Numbered from the stretch's first letter, positions 40,806-54,681 are shown. The stretch: 64,000 nucleotides of DNA from Halolactibacillus miurensis (GCF_900116255.1 NZ_FPAI01000017.1:1-64000); one strand, 5' to 3'. Notes: generated by a model not told the origin, from the letters alone. Made by a program: numbers and translations.

Positions 40806-40833
40806 TTTATACAATTTATAGGAGGTGTAACGG

Positions 40834-41469
40834 ATGACGAAAGGAATCTTAGGTCGTAAAGTCGGCATGACACAGATCTTTAGTGAAGATGGCGAATTAA
40901 TTCCAGTAACAGTAGTTCAAGCAGAACCTAACGTGGTATTGCAAAAAAGAACTTTAGAAAACGACGGCTATGAAGCGATTCAAGTTGGGTTTGCAGACCA
41001 AAAACCGGTTAATGCAAACAAGCCAGCGACAGGACATGCTGCAAAAGCGAGCACTACTCCTAAGCGCTTCATTCGTGAATTCCGTAACGTGAATCTTGAT
41101 GAGTATGAAGTAGGTCAAGAAATCAACGTAGAGGCATTCCAAGCTGGAGATATTATTGATGTAACAGGTACATCAAAAGGTAAAGGTTTCCAAGGTGCGA
41201 TTAAGCGCCACAATCAACAACGTGGACCAATGGGGCACGGCTCACATTTCCACAGAGCACCAGGTTCAATGGGAGCAGCTGCAGAGCCTGCGCGTGTTAT
41301 GAAGGGTAAAAAATTACCTGGACACATGGGTAGCGTTGTAACAACTCTTCAAAACCTTGAAGTAGTAAAAGTAGATGCAGAGCGTAATCTTCTATTAGTA
41401 AAAGGTAACGTTCCTGGACCTAAAAAATCATTCGTGAAAATTACGAGTGCAATAAAGGCTAGCAAATAA
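40834..41469 (+). CDS. rplC: 50S ribosomal protein L3
   Basis: 211 residues; [14 protein letters not shown] at the start and the conserved loop [13 protein letters not shown] that reaches toward the peptidyl-transferase centre. Early-assembly protein. AGGAGGTG before the ATG. Confidence 0.98.
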   Translation: MTKGILGRKVGMTQIFSEDGELIPVTVVQAEPNVVLQKRTLENDGYEAIQVGFADQKPVNANKPATGHAAKASTTPKRFIREFRNVNLDEYEVGQEINVEAFQAGDIIDVTGTSKGKGFQGAIKRHNQQRGPMGHGSHFHRAPGSMGAAAEPARVMKGKKLPGHMGSVVTTLQNLEVVKVDAERNLLLVKGNVPGPKKSFVKITSAIKASK

Positions 41470-41490
41470 TAACCGAAGGGAGGATATGTC

Positions 41491-42114
41491 ATGCCTAAAG
41501 TAGCACTATATAACCAAAGCGGTTCGCAAGTAGGGGATGTAGAATTAAACGATAGCGTGTTTGGTATTGAGCCAAACGAGCATGTGTTACACGATGCGGT
41601 CGTTATGCAACAAGCATCACGTCGTCAAGGTACACACGCTGTTAAAAATCGTTCAGCAGTAGCAGGCGGAGGTCGTAAACCATGGCGTCAAAAAGGTACA
41701 GGTCGTGCCCGTCAAGGTTCAATCCGTTCACCACAATGGGTTGGCGGTGGCGTCGTATTTGGCCCAACACCACGCAGCTATGGCTATAAATTACCGAAGA
41801 AAGTTCGCCGATTAGCACTTCAATCAGCACTTTCATCAAAAGTAAATGAAAACAGTCTTGTTGTTTTAGAAGGTTTAGCATTTGATGCACCTAAAACAAA
41901 AGAAGTTGTAAAGGTACTAGACGCATTAAACGTAAGTGAAAAAGTATTAATCGTTACAGCTGATAAAGATGACGTTGTAGCTAAGAGTGCTAATAACTTA
42001 CCAAATGCTAAGGTATTAACTGTAAGTGGTCTTAATGTTCTTGATTTACTTACACATGACAAGCTGATCATCACTAAAGATGCAGCGGAAAAAGCAGGGG
42101 AGGTGCTTGCATAA
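41491..42114 (+). CDS. rplD: 50S ribosomal protein L4
   Basis: 207 residues with the extended exit-tunnel loop [20 protein letters not shown], site of macrolide-resistance changes in other species, here with wild-type KGTGRAR. The stop overlaps the rplW start (TAATG). Confidence 0.98.
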   Translation: MPKVALYNQSGSQVGDVELNDSVFGIEPNEHVLHDAVVMQQASRRQGTHAVKNRSAVAGGGRKPWRQKGTGRARQGSIRSPQWVGGGVVFGPTPRSYGYKLPKKVRRLALQSALSSKVNENSLVVLEGLAFDAPKTKEVVKVLDALNVSEKVLIVTADKDDVVAKSANNLPNAKVLTVSGLNVLDLLTHDKLIITKDAAEKAGEVLA

Positions 42115-42407
42115 TGAGAGATGCACGAGATATTATTAAGCGCCCGATTATTACGGAACACTCTGCCGACCAAATGGTTGATAAGAAATATACTTTTGAA
42201 GTAAGTACAAAAGCTAACAAAAATCAAATCAAAGATGCTGTTGAAGAAATCTTTGGCGTGAAGGTTGTTAAAATTAATACTTCTAACATTAAAGGTAAAT
42301 TCAAGCGCATGGGTCGCCACGGAGGTTACCGTCCAAATCGTAAAAAAGCTGTGGTTCAATTATCTGAAGACAGCAAAGAACTAGATTTCTTTGAATCAGT
42401 AGAATAA
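42114..42407 (+). CDS. rplW: 50S ribosomal protein L23
   Basis: 97 residues. It sits at the peptide exit and is the docking point for trigger factor and signal recognition particle. [13 protein letters not shown] at the N-terminus and [21 protein letters not shown] near the C-terminus are typical. Start overlaps rplD. Confidence 0.97.
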   Translation: MRDARDIIKRPIITEHSADQMVDKKYTFEVSTKANKNQIKDAVEEIFGVKVVKINTSNIKGKFKRMGRHGGYRPNRKKAVVQLSEDSKELDFFESVE

Positions 42408-42438
42408 TTTCAATTAGTTAGAGAAGGAGGGAATAAAG

Positions 42439-43269
42439 ATGGCGATTAAGAAGTATAAAGCAACTTCTAACGGTAGACGTAACATGTCAACGTCAGATTT
42501 CGCAGAAATCACGACGGATAAGCCGGAAAAATCACTATTACAACCACTTTCAAAGCGTGGTGGTCGTAACAACCAAGGTAAATTAACGGTTCGTCATCAA
42601 GGTGGTGGCCATAAGCGTCAATACCGTGTCATCGATTTTAAACGTGACAAAGATGGTATACCAGGTCGCGTTGCTACTGTCGAGTACGATCCAAACCGTT
42701 CAGCTAACATTGCGTTAATTAACTATGCAGATGGTGAAAAACGTTACATCTTAGCTCCAAAAGGTATTCAAGTAGGACAACAGATCTTCTCAGGAGAAGA
42801 TGCAGATATTAAAGTAGGTAATGCCCTATCACTTATGAGTATTCCAGTGGGTACTGTTATCCACAACATCGAATTAAAACCAGGTCGCGGTGGACAATTA
42901 GCTCGTTCAGCTGGTGCTGAAGCGCAAATTTTAGGCCGTGAAGAAAAATACGTATTAGTACGTTTATCTTCTGGTGAAGTTCGTTTAGTATTAGGTACTT
43001 GCCGTGCAACTGTCGGTCAAGTAGGTAATGTTGAACATGAACTTATTCGTGTTGGTAAAGCTGGTCGTTCACGTTGGAAAGGTATCCGCCCAACCGTTCG
43101 TGGTTCTGTAATGAACCCTAATGATCACCCACACGGTGGTGGTGAAGGTCGCGCACCAATCGGTCGTAAATCACCAATGTCACCATGGGGTAAACCAACT
43201 CTTGGTAAGAAAACGCGTCAACGTAACAAGCAGTCAGATAAATTTATCGTTCGTAAACGTAAAAAATAA
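42439..43269 (+). CDS. rplB: 50S ribosomal protein L2
   Basis: 276 residues; the C-terminal [19 protein letters not shown] carries the histidine near the peptidyl-transferase centre. Needed for subunit joining and peptidyl transfer. AGAAGGAGGG before the ATG. Confidence 0.98.
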   Translation: MAIKKYKATSNGRRNMSTSDFAEITTDKPEKSLLQPLSKRGGRNNQGKLTVRHQGGGHKRQYRVIDFKRDKDGIPGRVATVEYDPNRSANIALINYADGEKRYILAPKGIQVGQQIFSGEDADIKVGNALSLMSIPVGTVIHNIELKPGRGGQLARSAGAEAQILGREEKYVLVRLSSGEVRLVLGTCRATVGQVGNVEHELIRVGKAGRSRWKGIRPTVRGSVMNPNDHPHGGGEGRAPIGRKSPMSPWGKPTLGKKTRQRNKQSDKFIVRKRKK

Positions 43270-43326
43270 CGGGGTTGAAAGGCGGGCATTAACACCCGTC
43301 CGACAATCACGAAGGGAGGTTTATGT

Positions 43327-43605
43327 ATGGGTCGTAGTTTAAAAAAGGGACCTTTCGTAGATGACCATTTAATGAAAAAAGTTGAAAAATTGAACGAGGA
43401 CAACAAGAAACAAGTTGTGAAATCTTGGTCTCGTCGTTCTACTATTTTCCCTAACTTTGTAGGACACACTATTGCTGTTTATGACGGACGCAAACACGTA
43501 CCGGTTTATGTAACAGAAGATATGGTTGGACACAAATTAGGTGAATTCGCACCGACACGCACGTTCAGAGGACATGCGAGCGATGACAAGAAAACAAAAC
43601 GCTAA
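43327..43605 (+). CDS. rpsS: 30S ribosomal protein S19
   Basis: 92 residues: [19 protein letters not shown] at the N-terminus and [15 protein letters not shown] near the C-terminus. It forms a head complex with S13. GAAGGGAGG lies before the start. Confidence 0.98.
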   Translation: MGRSLKKGPFVDDHLMKKVEKLNEDNKKQVVKSWSRRSTIFPNFVGHTIAVYDGRKHVPVYVTEDMVGHKLGEFAPTRTFRGHASDDKKTKR

Positions 43606-43625
43606 TTGGAGAGGAGGCGCTCTTG

Positions 43626-43967
43626 ATGCAAGCAAAAGCTGTTGCAAAAACTGTTAGAATTGCTCCTCGCAAGGTTCGTTTAGTCGTTGATTTAATTCGA
43701 GGCAAAAATGTTGGAGAAGCAATTGCAATTTTAAAAAATACACAACGCGGTGCAAGCCCAGTTGTAGAAAAAGTACTAAACTCTGCGATCGCAAATGCAG
43801 AACACAATTATGACATGAACGTAGAAGATCTTTACGTATCAGAAGCATTCGTAAACGAAGGGGTTACCCTTAAACGTTTCCGTCCACGTGCCCAAGGCCG
43901 TGCTAGTGCAATCAATAAGAGAACAAGCCACATTACAGTGGTTGTATCAGAAAAGAAGGAGGGATAA
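43626..43967 (+). CDS. rplV: 50S ribosomal protein L22
   Basis: 113 residues: [18 protein letters not shown] and the exit-tunnel hairpin [30 protein letters not shown] precedes ATG 43626; the TTG just before it is not used. rpsC follows after 3 bases. Confidence 0.97.
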   Translation: MQAKAVAKTVRIAPRKVRLVVDLIRGKNVGEAIAILKNTQRGASPVVEKVLNSAIANAEHNYDMNVEDLYVSEAFVNEGVTLKRFRPRAQGRASAINKRTSHITVVVSEKKEG

Positions 43968-43970
43968 TCT

Positions 43971-44612
43971 GTGGGTCAAAAAGTTAATCCGATAGGACTT
44001 CGTGTTGGCGTTATCCGTGATTGGGATTCAAAATGGTACGCTGACAAAGATTATGCAGACTTATTACATGAAGATATTAAGATTCGTGATTTCGTTGAGA
44101 CTCGTCTACAAGATGCTTCAGTATCTAAAGTAGAAATCGAGCGCGCAGCAAATCGTGTTAATATTTCAATTTCAACTGCTAAACCTGGTATGGTTATTGG
44201 TAAAGGTGGTTCTGAAGTTGAAGCACTTCGTAAATCATTAAATGAATTAACAGGTAAACGAGTTCATATCAACATCGTTGAAATCAAAAAACCTGATATC
44301 GATGCTAAATTAGTAGCAGATAATATTGCTCGTCAATTAGAAAACCGTGTATCATTCCGTCGTGCGCAAAAACAAGTTATTCAACGTGCTATGCGTATGG
44401 GAGCTAAAGGTATTCGTACTCAAGTTTCTGGTCGTCTTGGTGGCGCAGATATGGCTCGTGCGGAAAGTTACAGTGAAGGAACTGTTCCACTACACACACT
44501 TCGTGCTGATATCGATTATGGTACTGCAGAAGCAGACACTACTTACGGTAAGTTAGGTGTTAAAGTGTGGATCTATCGTGGTGAAGTCCTTCCAACTAAA
44601 AATAATAAGTAA
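43971..44612 (+). CDS. rpsC: 30S ribosomal protein S3
   Basis: 213 residues with a KH domain ([16 protein letters not shown]). It lines the mRNA entry tunnel and contributes helicase activity with S4. GTG start, GAAGGAGGG upstream. Confidence 0.98.
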   Translation: MGQKVNPIGLRVGVIRDWDSKWYADKDYADLLHEDIKIRDFVETRLQDASVSKVEIERAANRVNISISTAKPGMVIGKGGSEVEALRKSLNELTGKRVHINIVEIKKPDIDAKLVADNIARQLENRVSFRRAQKQVIQRAMRMGAKGIRTQVSGRLGGADMARAESYSEGTVPLHTLRADIDYGTAEADTTYGKLGVKVWIYRGEVLPTKNNK

Positions 44613-44629
44613 GGAAGGGGGCACAACTT

Positions 44630-45064
44630 ATGTTAATGCCTAAACGTGTTAAATATCGTAGACAACATCGTACAAGTTTAAAAGGTAAAGCCAAAGGTGG
44701 TACGGAAGTAGCATTTGGTGAATATGGTTTACAAGCAGTTGATGCTGCATGGATTACAAGTCGTCAAATCGAGTCTGCTCGTATTGCGATGACTCGTTAC
44801 ATGAAACGTGGTGGTAAAGTTTGGATCAAAATTTTCCCAGACAAGCCTTACACTAAAAAACCTTTAGAAGTTCGTATGGGTTCTGGTAAAGGTGCTCCTG
44901 AAGGATGGGTAGCAGTAGTAAAACCAGGTAAGATTATGTTTGAAATCGCGGGAGTTTCAGAGGAAGTTGCGAGAGAGGCACTTCGTCTAGCATCACACAA
45001 ACTTCCAATTAAAACTAAGTTTGTAAAACGTGAAGAAATTGGTGGTGAAATCAATGAAGGCTAA
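44630..45064 (+). CDS. rplP: 50S ribosomal protein L16
   Basis: 144 residues; [11 protein letters not shown] and [19 protein letters not shown], close to the A-site tRNA. The start at 44630 (MLMPKR) has better spacing to AAGGAAGGGGG than the ATG at 44636, and agrees with MLLPKR in B. subtilis. It overlaps rpmC by 11 bases. Confidence 0.97.
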   Translation: MLMPKRVKYRRQHRTSLKGKAKGGTEVAFGEYGLQAVDAAWITSRQIESARIAMTRYMKRGGKVWIKIFPDKPYTKKPLEVRMGSGKGAPEGWVAVVKPGKIMFEIAGVSEEVAREALRLASHKLPIKTKFVKREEIGGEINEG

Positions 45065-45254
45065 TGAAATCAGAGAACTAACCACTGCCGAAATTGAACA
45101 AAAAATCAAGTCATTAAAAGAAGAGCTCTTCAACCTACGCTTCCAGTTAGCTACAGGTCAATTGGAGAACACTGCACGTCTTCGTGAAGTTCGTAAATCA
45201 ATTGCTCGTATGAAAACTGTCGTTCGTGAAAGAGAGCTTAGCGTAAATAACTAG
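45054..45254 (+). CDS. rpmC: 50S ribosomal protein L29
   Basis: 66 residues, two-helix protein: [10 protein letters not shown] and [18 protein letters not shown]. It lies beside the exit site. ATG 45054 is chosen by homology; it lies within the end of rplP, showing translational coupling. Confidence 0.96.
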   Translation: MKANEIRELTTAEIEQKIKSLKEELFNLRFQLATGQLENTARLREVRKSIARMKTVVRERELSVNN

Positions 45255-45280
45255 TAAACTTGAGAGGAGGTTAGCCTCAA

Positions 45281-45544
45281 ATGACAGAACGTAATAATCG
45301 TAAAGTGTATACTGGTCGTGTTGTTTCTGATAAAACAGACAAAACAATCACAGTATTAGTAGAAACTTATAAATTCCATAAATTATATGGTAAGCGTGTA
45401 AAGTATTCTAAAAAGTACAAAGCACATGATGAAAACAATCAAGCAAAAATTAATGATATCGTAACAATTATGGAAACTCGTCCACTATCTAAAACTAAAC
45501 GTTTCCGTCTAGTTGAAGTAGTAGAGGAAGCCGTAATTATCTAA
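45281..45544 (+). CDS. rpsQ: 30S ribosomal protein S17
   Basis: 87 residues: [17 protein letters not shown] and the [22 protein letters not shown] segment that binds 16S helix 11. GAGAGGAGG before the ATG. Confidence 0.97.
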   Translation: MTERNNRKVYTGRVVSDKTDKTITVLVETYKFHKLYGKRVKYSKKYKAHDENNQAKINDIVTIMETRPLSKTKRFRLVEVVEEAVII

Positions 45545-45548
45545 TTGA

Positions 45549-45959
<411 letters not shown>

Positions 45960-46022
45960 GTTCAACTCACATGTGAAATATAATCGTTTTAATGAAAAGC
46001 CTTGTAAGGAGGTGCGTCTAGC

Positions 46023-46334
46023 ATGCATGTAAAAAAAGGTGATAAAGTACAAGTGTTATCTGGTAAAGATAAGGGTAAACAAGGTGTCATCCTTGAAGCA
46101 TACCCAAAGAAAGAACGTGTACTTGTTGAAGGTGTGAATATCGTTAAGAAACACCAAAAACCTTCACAAGATAATCCACAGGGCGGTATTCTTGAACAAG
46201 AAGCGCCGATCCATGTTTCTAATGTATTACCAATTGATCCTAAATCAGGCGAGCCAACTCGTGTCGGATATGAAGATCGTGATGGAAAGAAAGTTCGAAT
46301 CGCTAAAAAATCTGGTGAAGCGTTAGATAAATAA
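46023..46334 (+). CDS. rplX: 50S ribosomal protein L24
   Basis: 103 residues with an N-terminal KOW motif ([19 protein letters not shown]) and [20 protein letters not shown]. Assembly-initiator protein of the 50S. TAAGGAGGTG upstream. Confidence 0.97.
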   Translation: MHVKKGDKVQVLSGKDKGKQGVILEAYPKKERVLVEGVNIVKKHQKPSQDNPQGGILEQEAPIHVSNVLPIDPKSGEPTRVGYEDRDGKKVRIAKKSGEALDK

Positions 46335-46360
46335 TTAGCGACGAAAGGAGGGCTACTCAG

Positions 46361-46900
46361 ATGAACGCATTAAAAGCAAAGTACCAAAATGATATCGTAT
46401 CATCTCTAACAGAAAAATTTAACTATGATTCGGTAATGGAAGTACCGAAAGTAGAAAAAATCGTAATCAACATGGGTGTTGGTGATGCAGTACAGAACAC
46501 AAAAGCACTTGATGCTGCTGTAGAAGAGTTAAAGCTGCTTTCAGGTCAACAACCATTAATCACAAAAGCTAAAAAATCAATTGCAGGATTCCGTTTACGT
46601 GAGGGTATGCCAATCGGGGCTAAAGTAACCCTTCGTGGTGAGCGTATGTATGAGTTTTTACAAAAACTTATTGATGTTTCTCTTCCACGTGTACGTGACT
46701 TCCGTGGTATTTCTAAAAAAGCATTCGATGGTCGTGGAAACTACACATTAGGTGTGAAAGAACAATTGATTTTCCCGGAAATAGATTATGATCAAGTAAG
46801 CAAGGTTCGCGGTATGGATATCGTCATCGTTACAACAGCTAACACTGACGAAGAAGCTCGTGAATTACTCACTTCACTTGGCATGCCTTTCCAAAAATAA
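46361..46900 (+). CDS. rplE: 50S ribosomal protein L5
   Basis: 179 residues; [24 protein letters not shown] and [20 protein letters not shown]. It binds 5S rRNA with L18 and contacts P-site tRNA. GAAAGGAGGG upstream. Confidence 0.98.
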   Translation: MNALKAKYQNDIVSSLTEKFNYDSVMEVPKVEKIVINMGVGDAVQNTKALDAAVEELKLLSGQQPLITKAKKSIAGFRLREGMPIGAKVTLRGERMYEFLQKLIDVSLPRVRDFRGISKKAFDGRGNYTLGVKEQLIFPEIDYDQVSKVRGMDIVIVTTANTDEEARELLTSLGMPFQK

Positions 46901-47116
<216 letters not shown>

Positions 47117-47145
47117 AACCCGATTGAGGGAAGGAGGTAAATTTT

Positions 47146-47544
47146 ATGACAATGTCAGATCCAATTGCAGATATGTTAACACGTATTCGTAATGCTAATA
47201 TGGTCCGCCATGAGAAGCTTGAGCTTCCTGCATCAAACATCAAGACTCAGATTGCAGATATTTTAAAACGTGAGGGCTTTATTCGCGATTACGAAGTGAT
47301 TAAAGATGATAAACAAGGTGTACTTCGTATGTTCTTGAAATACGGTGCAGCTGATGAACGTGTAATTACTGGTTTGAAACGTATTTCTAAACCTGGTCTA
47401 CGTGTTTACGCGAAAGCTGATGAGCTTCCACGTGTACTTAACGGACTTGGTATCGCAGTCGTTTCAACTTCAAAAGGTATTCTTACAGATAAAGAAGCAC
47501 GTGAACAAGCCATTGGTGGCGAGGTTCTCGCGTACGTTTGGTAA
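47146..47544 (+). CDS. rpsH: 30S ribosomal protein S8
   Basis: 132 residues: [14 protein letters not shown] at the start and [26 protein letters not shown] at the end. A 16S central-domain binder and, in E. coli, the spc operon repressor. GAAGGAGG upstream. Confidence 0.98.
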   Translation: MTMSDPIADMLTRIRNANMVRHEKLELPASNIKTQIADILKREGFIRDYEVIKDDKQGVLRMFLKYGAADERVITGLKRISKPGLRVYAKADELPRVLNGLGIAVVSTSKGILTDKEAREQAIGGEVLAYVW

Positions 47545-47578
47545 GTAGTTTTTAATTAAGATAGGAGGTGCCATGTAG

Positions 47579-48115
47579 ATGTCACGTATAGGTCTTAAAG
47601 TTATCGTAATTCCTGAAGGCGTTGAAATCAAAAATGAGAACAACTTTGTGACAGTGAAAGGTCCTAAAGGAACTTTAACACGTCAACTTCACGAAGATAT
47701 GACAATTAACATCGATGGTAATGAATTAACGGTTGCAAGACCGTCAGATAATAAATTACACAAAGCTTTACACGGTACAACTCGCAGCCTGATCGCAAAT
47801 ATGGTTGAAGGTGTACACAAAGGCTATGAAAAAGCATTAGAAATCCAAGGTGTTGGTTACCGTGCTGCAAAGCAAGGAACTAAGCTTGTATTAAACGCTG
47901 GTTATTCTCACCCAGTTGAGATTGACCAACCAGAAGGTATTGAAATTGAAGTACCTGCGAACACAAAAGTTATTGTTAAAGGGATCGACAAGCAATTAGT
48001 CGGTGCTGTAGCAGCTGACATTCGTGCCGTACGTAAGCCAGAACCTTACAAAGGTAAAGGGATTCGCTACGTTGACGAATATGTTCGTCGTAAAGAAGGT
48101 AAAACTGCTAAATAA
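47579..48115 (+). CDS. rplF: 50S ribosomal protein L6
   Basis: 178 residues, two homologous domains; closing [20 protein letters not shown]. Near the factor-binding site. The N-terminus reads [15 protein letters not shown] where most homologues have a lysine-rich MSRIGKKPI; the change is conservative in context. ATAGGAGGTG upstream. Confidence 0.97.
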   Translation: MSRIGLKVIVIPEGVEIKNENNFVTVKGPKGTLTRQLHEDMTINIDGNELTVARPSDNKLHKALHGTTRSLIANMVEGVHKGYEKALEIQGVGYRAAKQGTKLVLNAGYSHPVEIDQPEGIEIEVPANTKVIVKGIDKQLVGAVAADIRAVRKPEPYKGKGIRYVDEYVRRKEGKTAK

Positions 48116-48179
48116 GGCAGCTTAATCTGATAACTTAATTCACGTTAGGTTAGTTAGGGAACAGAAAGGAGTGACCTAG

Positions 48180-48542
48180 ATGATCACAAAGCCAGACAAA
48201 AACATGGTGCGTAAGAAAAGACATTTACGTGTACGTAAAAACCTTTTTGGTACGCCTGAACGTCCACGTTTAAACGTATACCGTTCAAACAAAAACATTT
48301 ACGCACAATTAATTGATGATGTAAATGGTGTAACTTTAGCTAGTGCATCAACTGTTGACAAAGCATTCGAAGGCGAAGCTACTGGTAACGTTGAAGCTGC
48401 TAAACAAGTAGGAACATTAATCGCGACTCGCGCATTAGATAAAGGCCACAAAAACGTGGTATTTGACCGTGGAGGATACCTCTATCACGGACGTGTACAA
48501 GCATTAGCAGATGCTGCCCGTGAAGCAGGTCTTGAATTTTAA
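48180..48542 (+). CDS. rplR: 50S ribosomal protein L18
   Basis: 120 residues; [18 protein letters not shown] and [28 protein letters not shown]. It anchors 5S rRNA. AAAGGAGTG upstream. Confidence 0.97.
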   Translation: MITKPDKNMVRKKRHLRVRKNLFGTPERPRLNVYRSNKNIYAQLIDDVNGVTLASASTVDKAFEGEATGNVEAAKQVGTLIATRALDKGHKNVVFDRGGYLYHGRVQALADAAREAGLEF

Positions 48543-48563
48543 TAGTAAAAGGAGGGACACACA

Positions 48564-49067
48564 TTGCGTAACTATATCGACCCAAACAATTTAGATTTAG
48601 AAGAACGCGTTGTTACAATCAACCGTGTAGCTAAAGTAGTAAAAGGTGGACGTCGTTTCCGTTTTGCGGCTTTAGTGGTTGTAGGAGATAAAAATGGTCA
48701 CGTTGGCTTTGGTACTGGTAAAGCACAGGAAGTTCCAGATGCTATTAGAAAAGCAATCGATGACGCTAAGAAAAACTTAATCGAAGTTCCACGTGTAGGT
48801 ACTACTACACCTCACGAAATCACTGGACGCTTTGGTGCTGGAAGCATTTTAATCAAACCAGCTCCAGAAGGTACTGGAGTTATCGCTGGTGGACCAGTTC
48901 GTGCCGTACTAGAATTAGCTGGTGTTGGTGATATCGTTTCTAAGTCATTAGGATCAAACACACCAATCAACATGGTACGTGCAACTGTTCAAGGTTTATC
49001 TGAACTTAAGCCTGCTGAACACATCGCCAAATTACGCGGTAAATCAGTAGAAGAACTGTTAGGATAA
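48564..49067 (+). CDS. rpsE: 30S ribosomal protein S5
   Basis: 167 residues; [20 protein letters not shown], the double-stranded-RNA-binding-like N-domain, and [20 protein letters not shown]. It affects decoding accuracy. The start is UUG, supported by GGAGGG 7 bases upstream; no ATG or GTG gives a full-length protein. Confidence 0.97.
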   Translation: MRNYIDPNNLDLEERVVTINRVAKVVKGGRRFRFAALVVVGDKNGHVGFGTGKAQEVPDAIRKAIDDAKKNLIEVPRVGTTTPHEITGRFGAGSILIKPAPEGTGVIAGGPVRAVLELAGVGDIVSKSLGSNTPINMVRATVQGLSELKPAEHIAKLRGKSVEELLG

Positions 49068-49080
49068 GGAGGGAAAATAA

Positions 49081-49266
49081 ATGGCTAATAAGTTAGAAAT
49101 TACCCTCACGCGCAGTGTTATCGGTAGAACTGAAACACAAAAGCAAACTGTTAAAGCCTTAGGCTTGAACAAAGTAAATCAATCCGTTGTACGTGAAGAT
49201 ACACCTGCGGTACGAGGTATCATCAATAAAGTATCACACTTAGTAACGGTGAAAGAAGTAAATTAA
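49081..49266 (+). CDS. rpmD: 50S ribosomal protein L30
   Basis: 61 residues; [21 protein letters not shown] and [28 protein letters not shown] upstream; it follows rpsE closely, in the usual spc order. Confidence 0.97.
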   Translation: MANKLEITLTRSVIGRTETQKQTVKALGLNKVNQSVVREDTPAVRGIINKVSHLVTVKEVN

Positions 49267-49291
49267 TTTAGCGCAAAGAGGAGGTGCTCGC

Positions 49292-49728
49292 ATGAAACTT
49301 CATGAATTGAAGCCATCACAAACTCGCAAGAGCAGAAATCGTGTAGGTCGTGGAATGTCCTCTGGTAACGGAAAGACTTCAGGTCGCGGACATGGCGGTC
49401 AAAACTCTCGTTCAGGCGGCGGTACTCGCCCAGGGTTCGAAGGGGGCCAAATGCCTTTATTCCAACGTTTACCAAAACGCGGTTTTACAAATATCAACCG
49501 TAAAGAATATGCTGTCATTAATTTAGCAGCACTAAATACATTTGAAGAAGGTACAGAGGTAACACCTGAGCTTTTACTTGAAACAGGTCTTGTAAGCAAG
49601 TTAAAAGCTGGCATTAAAGTTCTTGGCAATGGTTCGATTGATAAGAAACTTACTGTAAAAGCTCACAAGTTCTCAGCTTCAGCAAAAGAAGCTATTGAGG
49701 CAGCGGGCGGTCAAACTGAGGTGATCTA

Positions 49729-49729
<1 letters not shown>
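49292..49729 (+). CDS. rplO: 50S ribosomal protein L15
   Basis: 145 residues: glycine- and arginine-rich N-terminal half ([20 protein letters not shown]) and globular C-terminal half. The stop overlaps the secY start (TAATG). Confidence 0.97.
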
Positions 49730-51722
<1,993 letters not shown>

Positions 51723-51880
51723 ACTGTTATCGTGCGAAATTTGCCACGAACATGTCCGTCATGTCGTGGTTAGATTTGCACCAATGATATAGCAATCATC
51801 AAGTGATGATTAGAGGCTACTTTTGGTCTCGAAATTAGATAAACTTAGCACCGTTCTTGGTTCGGATATAATTCTAATCG
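51723..51880 (+). other. Hairpin-rich gap where map is expected
   Basis: No gene is seen. GTGC and AAAT at 51732-51740 pair with ATTT and GCAC at 51774-51782, enclosing CCACGA/TCGTGG and CATG/CATG. AATCATC/GATGATT follows near 51794-51811. No T-run follows either. No fragment of methionine aminopeptidase could be recognised. Confidence 0.55.
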
Positions 51881-51910
51881 TTGGACGTGTGCACAAAAAC
51901 ATGGTAGAAT
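51881..51910 (+). promoter_or_regulatory. Putative sigma-A promoter before the KOW protein and infA
   Basis: TTGGAC (51881-51886), an 18-bp spacer and TAGAAT (51905-51910), about 78 bases before the TTG start. It would let infA and the alpha operon be transcribed separately from spc. Confidence 0.68.
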
Positions 51911-51987
51911 ATAAGCTTGAGAATCAACATGTTTGAACAAATAAGTTCGTTATCTTATAACAAAAACTTAAGTGAAGGTGATCATGT

Positions 51988-52323
51988 TTGAATGATACGG
52001 AGTCGCGTCCCAAGATCGGTCAAGTAGTTCAAATCTTCAAAGGACGAGAAGCAGGTCAATTTGCCATCGTCATAGAGATTGTTGATGATCATTTTGTGCT
52101 GCTTGCAGACGGAGAGAAACGGAAGTATGATCGACCAAAGAAGAAGAACTTTAGTCACATCGTACCGATGAATTATATATCTCCAGAGGTTCAAAATAGC
52201 CTTCTAGAAACAGGTCGCGTTACGAATGGTAAGCTACGGTTTGCTATATCAAAATTTGTCAAAGAAGTAGTGACTGATTTGAAGAAGGGAGATCAACTCA
52301 ATGGCCAAAGACGATGCAATTGA
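51988..52323 (+). CDS. KOW-domain RNA-binding protein, L14e-like
   Basis: 111 residues. The N-terminal KOW-type segment [22 protein letters not shown] resembles the L14e-like proteins found between map and infA in Firmicutes (YbzG group); function is not established, but a ribosome or RNA role is likely. The start is TTG 51988 with AAGGTGAT upstream; the ATG at 51984 is out of frame and stops at once. It overlaps infA by 23 bases. Confidence 0.85.
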   Translation: MNDTESRPKIGQVVQIFKGREAGQFAIVIEIVDDHFVLLADGEKRKYDRPKKKNFSHIVPMNYISPEVQNSLLETGRVTNGKLRFAISKFVKEVVTDLKKGDQLNGQRRCN

Positions 52324-52519
52324 AGTAGAAGGTACCGTGGTTGACACGTTACCTAATGCAATGTTCAAAGTTGAATTAGAGAATGGTCACACCGTTCTAG
52401 CACATGTGTCTGGTAAAATTCGTATGCACTTTATCCGAATCTTACCTGGAGACAAAGTAACGGTTGAACTTTCTCCATATGATTTAACAAGAGGGCGTAT
52501 TACGTACCGTTATAAATAA
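52301..52519 (+). CDS. infA: Translation initiation factor IF-1
   Basis: 72 residues, S1/OB fold: [28 protein letters not shown] and [10 protein letters not shown]-like [22 protein letters not shown] region. It binds the A site during initiation. GAAGGGAG lies before the ATG, inside the end of the KOW gene. Confidence 0.98.
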   Translation: MAKDDAIEVEGTVVDTLPNAMFKVELENGHTVLAHVSGKIRMHFIRILPGDKVTVELSPYDLTRGRITYRYK

Positions 52520-52525
52520 TGATAA

Positions 52526-52666
<141 letters not shown>

Positions 52667-52690
52667 TCAATAAGGAGGTGCAACGATAGT

Positions 52691-53056
52691 ATGGCACGTA
52701 TTGCAGGTATTGATGTTCCACGTGAGAAACGTGTAGTAATTTCTTTAACTTATATTTATGGTATCGGGAAGAAAACAGCTCAAGATATTCTTAAAGCTGC
52801 TGATGTATCAGAAGATACACGTGTACGTGATTTAACTGAAGATGAGTTAACACGTATTCGTACAGAAGTAGACAAGTTTAATACTGAAGGGGATCTTCGT
52901 CGTGAAGTTTCACTTAACATTAAACGTCTAATTGAGATCGGTTCATACCGTGGCTTACGCCACCGTCGTGGGTTGCCAGTTCGCGGTCAAAAGACTAAGA
53001 ACAACGCACGTACACGTAAAGGACCAAGTAAAACAATCGCTAACAAAAAGAAATAA
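52691..53056 (+). CDS. rpsM: 30S ribosomal protein S13
   Basis: 121 residues; [24 protein letters not shown] at the start and [19 protein letters not shown] near the basic C-terminal tail that touches P-site tRNA. TAAGGAGGTG upstream. Confidence 0.98.
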   Translation: MARIAGIDVPREKRVVISLTYIYGIGKKTAQDILKAADVSEDTRVRDLTEDELTRIRTEVDKFNTEGDLRREVSLNIKRLIEIGSYRGLRHRRGLPVRGQKTKNNARTRKGPSKTIANKKK

Positions 53057-53081
53057 GCTATAAAGGAGGTTAATGATTCTA

Positions 53082-53471
53082 ATGGCTCGTAAAACTAATA
53101 CACGTAAGAAGCGTGTGAAAAAGAATATTGAGACGGGTATTGCACATATCCGTTCAACATTTAACAACACTATCGTCACAATTACTGATGTTCAAGGTAA
53201 TGCCATTGCTTGGAGCAGTGCTGGTGCATTAGGTTTCAAAGGTTCACGTAAATCTACGCCATTTGCAGCGCAAATGGCAGCTGAAACTGCAGCAAAATCT
53301 GCACAAGAGAACGGTATTAAATCATTAGAAGTAACTGTTAAAGGTCCTGGTGCTGGTCGTGAAGCTGCTATTCGTTCACTTCAAGCTGCAGGTATCGAAG
53401 TTACTGCCATTGTCGACGTAACACCAGTTCCTCACAATGGTTGTCGCCCACCAAAACGTCGCCGTGTATAA
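53082..53471 (+). CDS. rpsK: 30S ribosomal protein S11
   Basis: 129 residues; [18 protein letters not shown] and [17 protein letters not shown], near the decoding platform. ATG 53082 ([10 protein letters not shown]) is chosen by homology; ATG 53073 is only 3 bases from AAAGGAGG. Confidence 0.97.
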   Translation: MARKTNTRKKRVKKNIETGIAHIRSTFNNTIVTITDVQGNAIAWSSAGALGFKGSRKSTPFAAQMAAETAAKSAQENGIKSLEVTVKGPGAGREAAIRSLQAAGIEVTAIVDVTPVPHNGCRPPKRRRV

Positions 53472-53579
53472 TTTTATCCGTATAGGATTTGTCAGCTTGT
53501 CTATAATGGATGATAAATGCTTTCGGTAAAACAGATTAAAGACTTAAAACTTTAACGGTTTTAATTAAGCAGAAAAGTA

Positions 53580-53608
53580 CTGACAGAAAAATACGAATAA
53601 AAGATAGT
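53580..53608 (+). promoter_or_regulatory. Possible promoter before rpoA
   Basis: CTGACA (53580-53585), 17 bp, GATAGT (53603-53608). Both elements are imperfect, and rpoA may be expressed by readthrough from rpsK. Confidence 0.35.
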
Positions 53609-53640
53609 GCAGATACGGGAACTGCCTACCTGAGGAATTT

Positions 53641-53662
53641 CGGTTAGACAATCGTCTAACCG
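53641..53662 (+). promoter_or_regulatory. rpoA leader hairpin
   Basis: CGGTTAGAC and GTCTAACCG form a perfect 9-bp stem with an AATC loop, ending about 15 bases before the rpoA Shine-Dalgarno. No T-run follows, so it is not a terminator. A weaker TTAAAAC/GTTTTAA hairpin lies upstream near 53544-53564. Confidence 0.6.
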
Positions 53663-53693
53663 GGGTTTCGACGTTCAAAGGAGGGTTTTATTA

Positions 53694-54638
53694 ATGATTG
53701 AAATCGAAAAACCGAAAATAGAAATTGTAGAGATCGCTGATGATGCTACTTTTGGAAAATTTGTCGTAGAACCACTAGAACGTGGATATGGGACTACACT
53801 AGGAAACTCCTTACGTCGTATTCTATTATCCTCATTACCAGGTGCTGCAGTGACATCTATCCAAATCGATGGCGTCCTTCATGAATTCTCAACAATCGAT
53901 GGGGTTGTTGAAGATGTGACAACAATCATTCTGAACCTCAAAAAATTAGCGCTTAAGATCTACTCAGAAGAGACAAAGACGCTTGAAATTGATGTGTCAG
54001 GAGAAGGTGTTGTAACGGCTGCGGACATTACTTATGATAGTGATGTAGAAATTCTTAATCCGGAATTACACATCGCCACTTTAGGTTCGAATGCGCACTT
54101 GCGTATGAAAATGACTGCAGAGCGTGGTCGTGGCTACCGCCCGGCAGACGTCAACAATCATGACGATCAGCCAATTGGAGTTATTCCAGTGGATTCGATC
54201 TTCACTCCAGTCACACGTTGTACATTCCAAGTGGAAAATACACGTGTTGGTCAGATGACTAATTTCGATAAATTAACATTAGATGTATGGACTGACGGAA
54301 GTATTCGTCCTGAAGAAGCAACGTCTTTAGGTGCGAAGATTCTGACAGAACACTTAAATATCTTTGTTGGTTTAACTGATGAAGCACAAAATGCGGAAAT
54401 CATGATCGAAAAAGAAGAAGACCAAAAAGAAAAAGTATTAGAAATGACGATCGAAGAATTAGATTTATCCGTTCGCTCTTATAATTGCTTAAAGCGTGCA
54501 GGTATTAACTCTGTACAAGAACTTGCCGATAAATCTGAGGACGATATGATGAAAGTTCGTAACTTAGGTCGTAAATCACTTGAAGAAGTGAAGAATAAGT
54601 TAACAGACTTAGGGCTTGGCCTTCGTAAAGAAGAATAG
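53694..54638 (+). CDS. rpoA: RNA polymerase alpha subunit
   Basis: 314 residues: N-terminal assembly domain ([28 protein letters not shown]), acidic linker, and a C-terminal domain ([44 protein letters not shown]) that binds UP elements and activators. AAAGGAGGG before the ATG. Confidence 0.98.
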   Translation: MIEIEKPKIEIVEIADDATFGKFVVEPLERGYGTTLGNSLRRILLSSLPGAAVTSIQIDGVLHEFSTIDGVVEDVTTIILNLKKLALKIYSEETKTLEIDVSGEGVVTAADITYDSDVEILNPELHIATLGSNAHLRMKMTAERGRGYRPADVNNHDDQPIGVIPVDSIFTPVTRCTFQVENTRVGQMTNFDKLTLDVWTDGSIRPEEATSLGAKILTEHLNIFVGLTDEAQNAEIMIEKEEDQKEKVLEMTIEELDLSVRSYNCLKRAGINSVQELADKSEDDMMKVRNLGRKSLEEVKNKLTDLGLGLRKEE

Positions 54639-54681
54639 TCTTAAATCTTGATCGAGATTTAAATAAAAGGAGGGATAATCG

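Noticed and set aside
41820-42359. Minus-strand open frame of 179 codons opposite rplD-rplW
   Set aside because: It lies wholly opposite well-supported ribosomal genes, lacks a ribosome-binding site and has no recognisable domain; the codon bias of the sense genes explains it.
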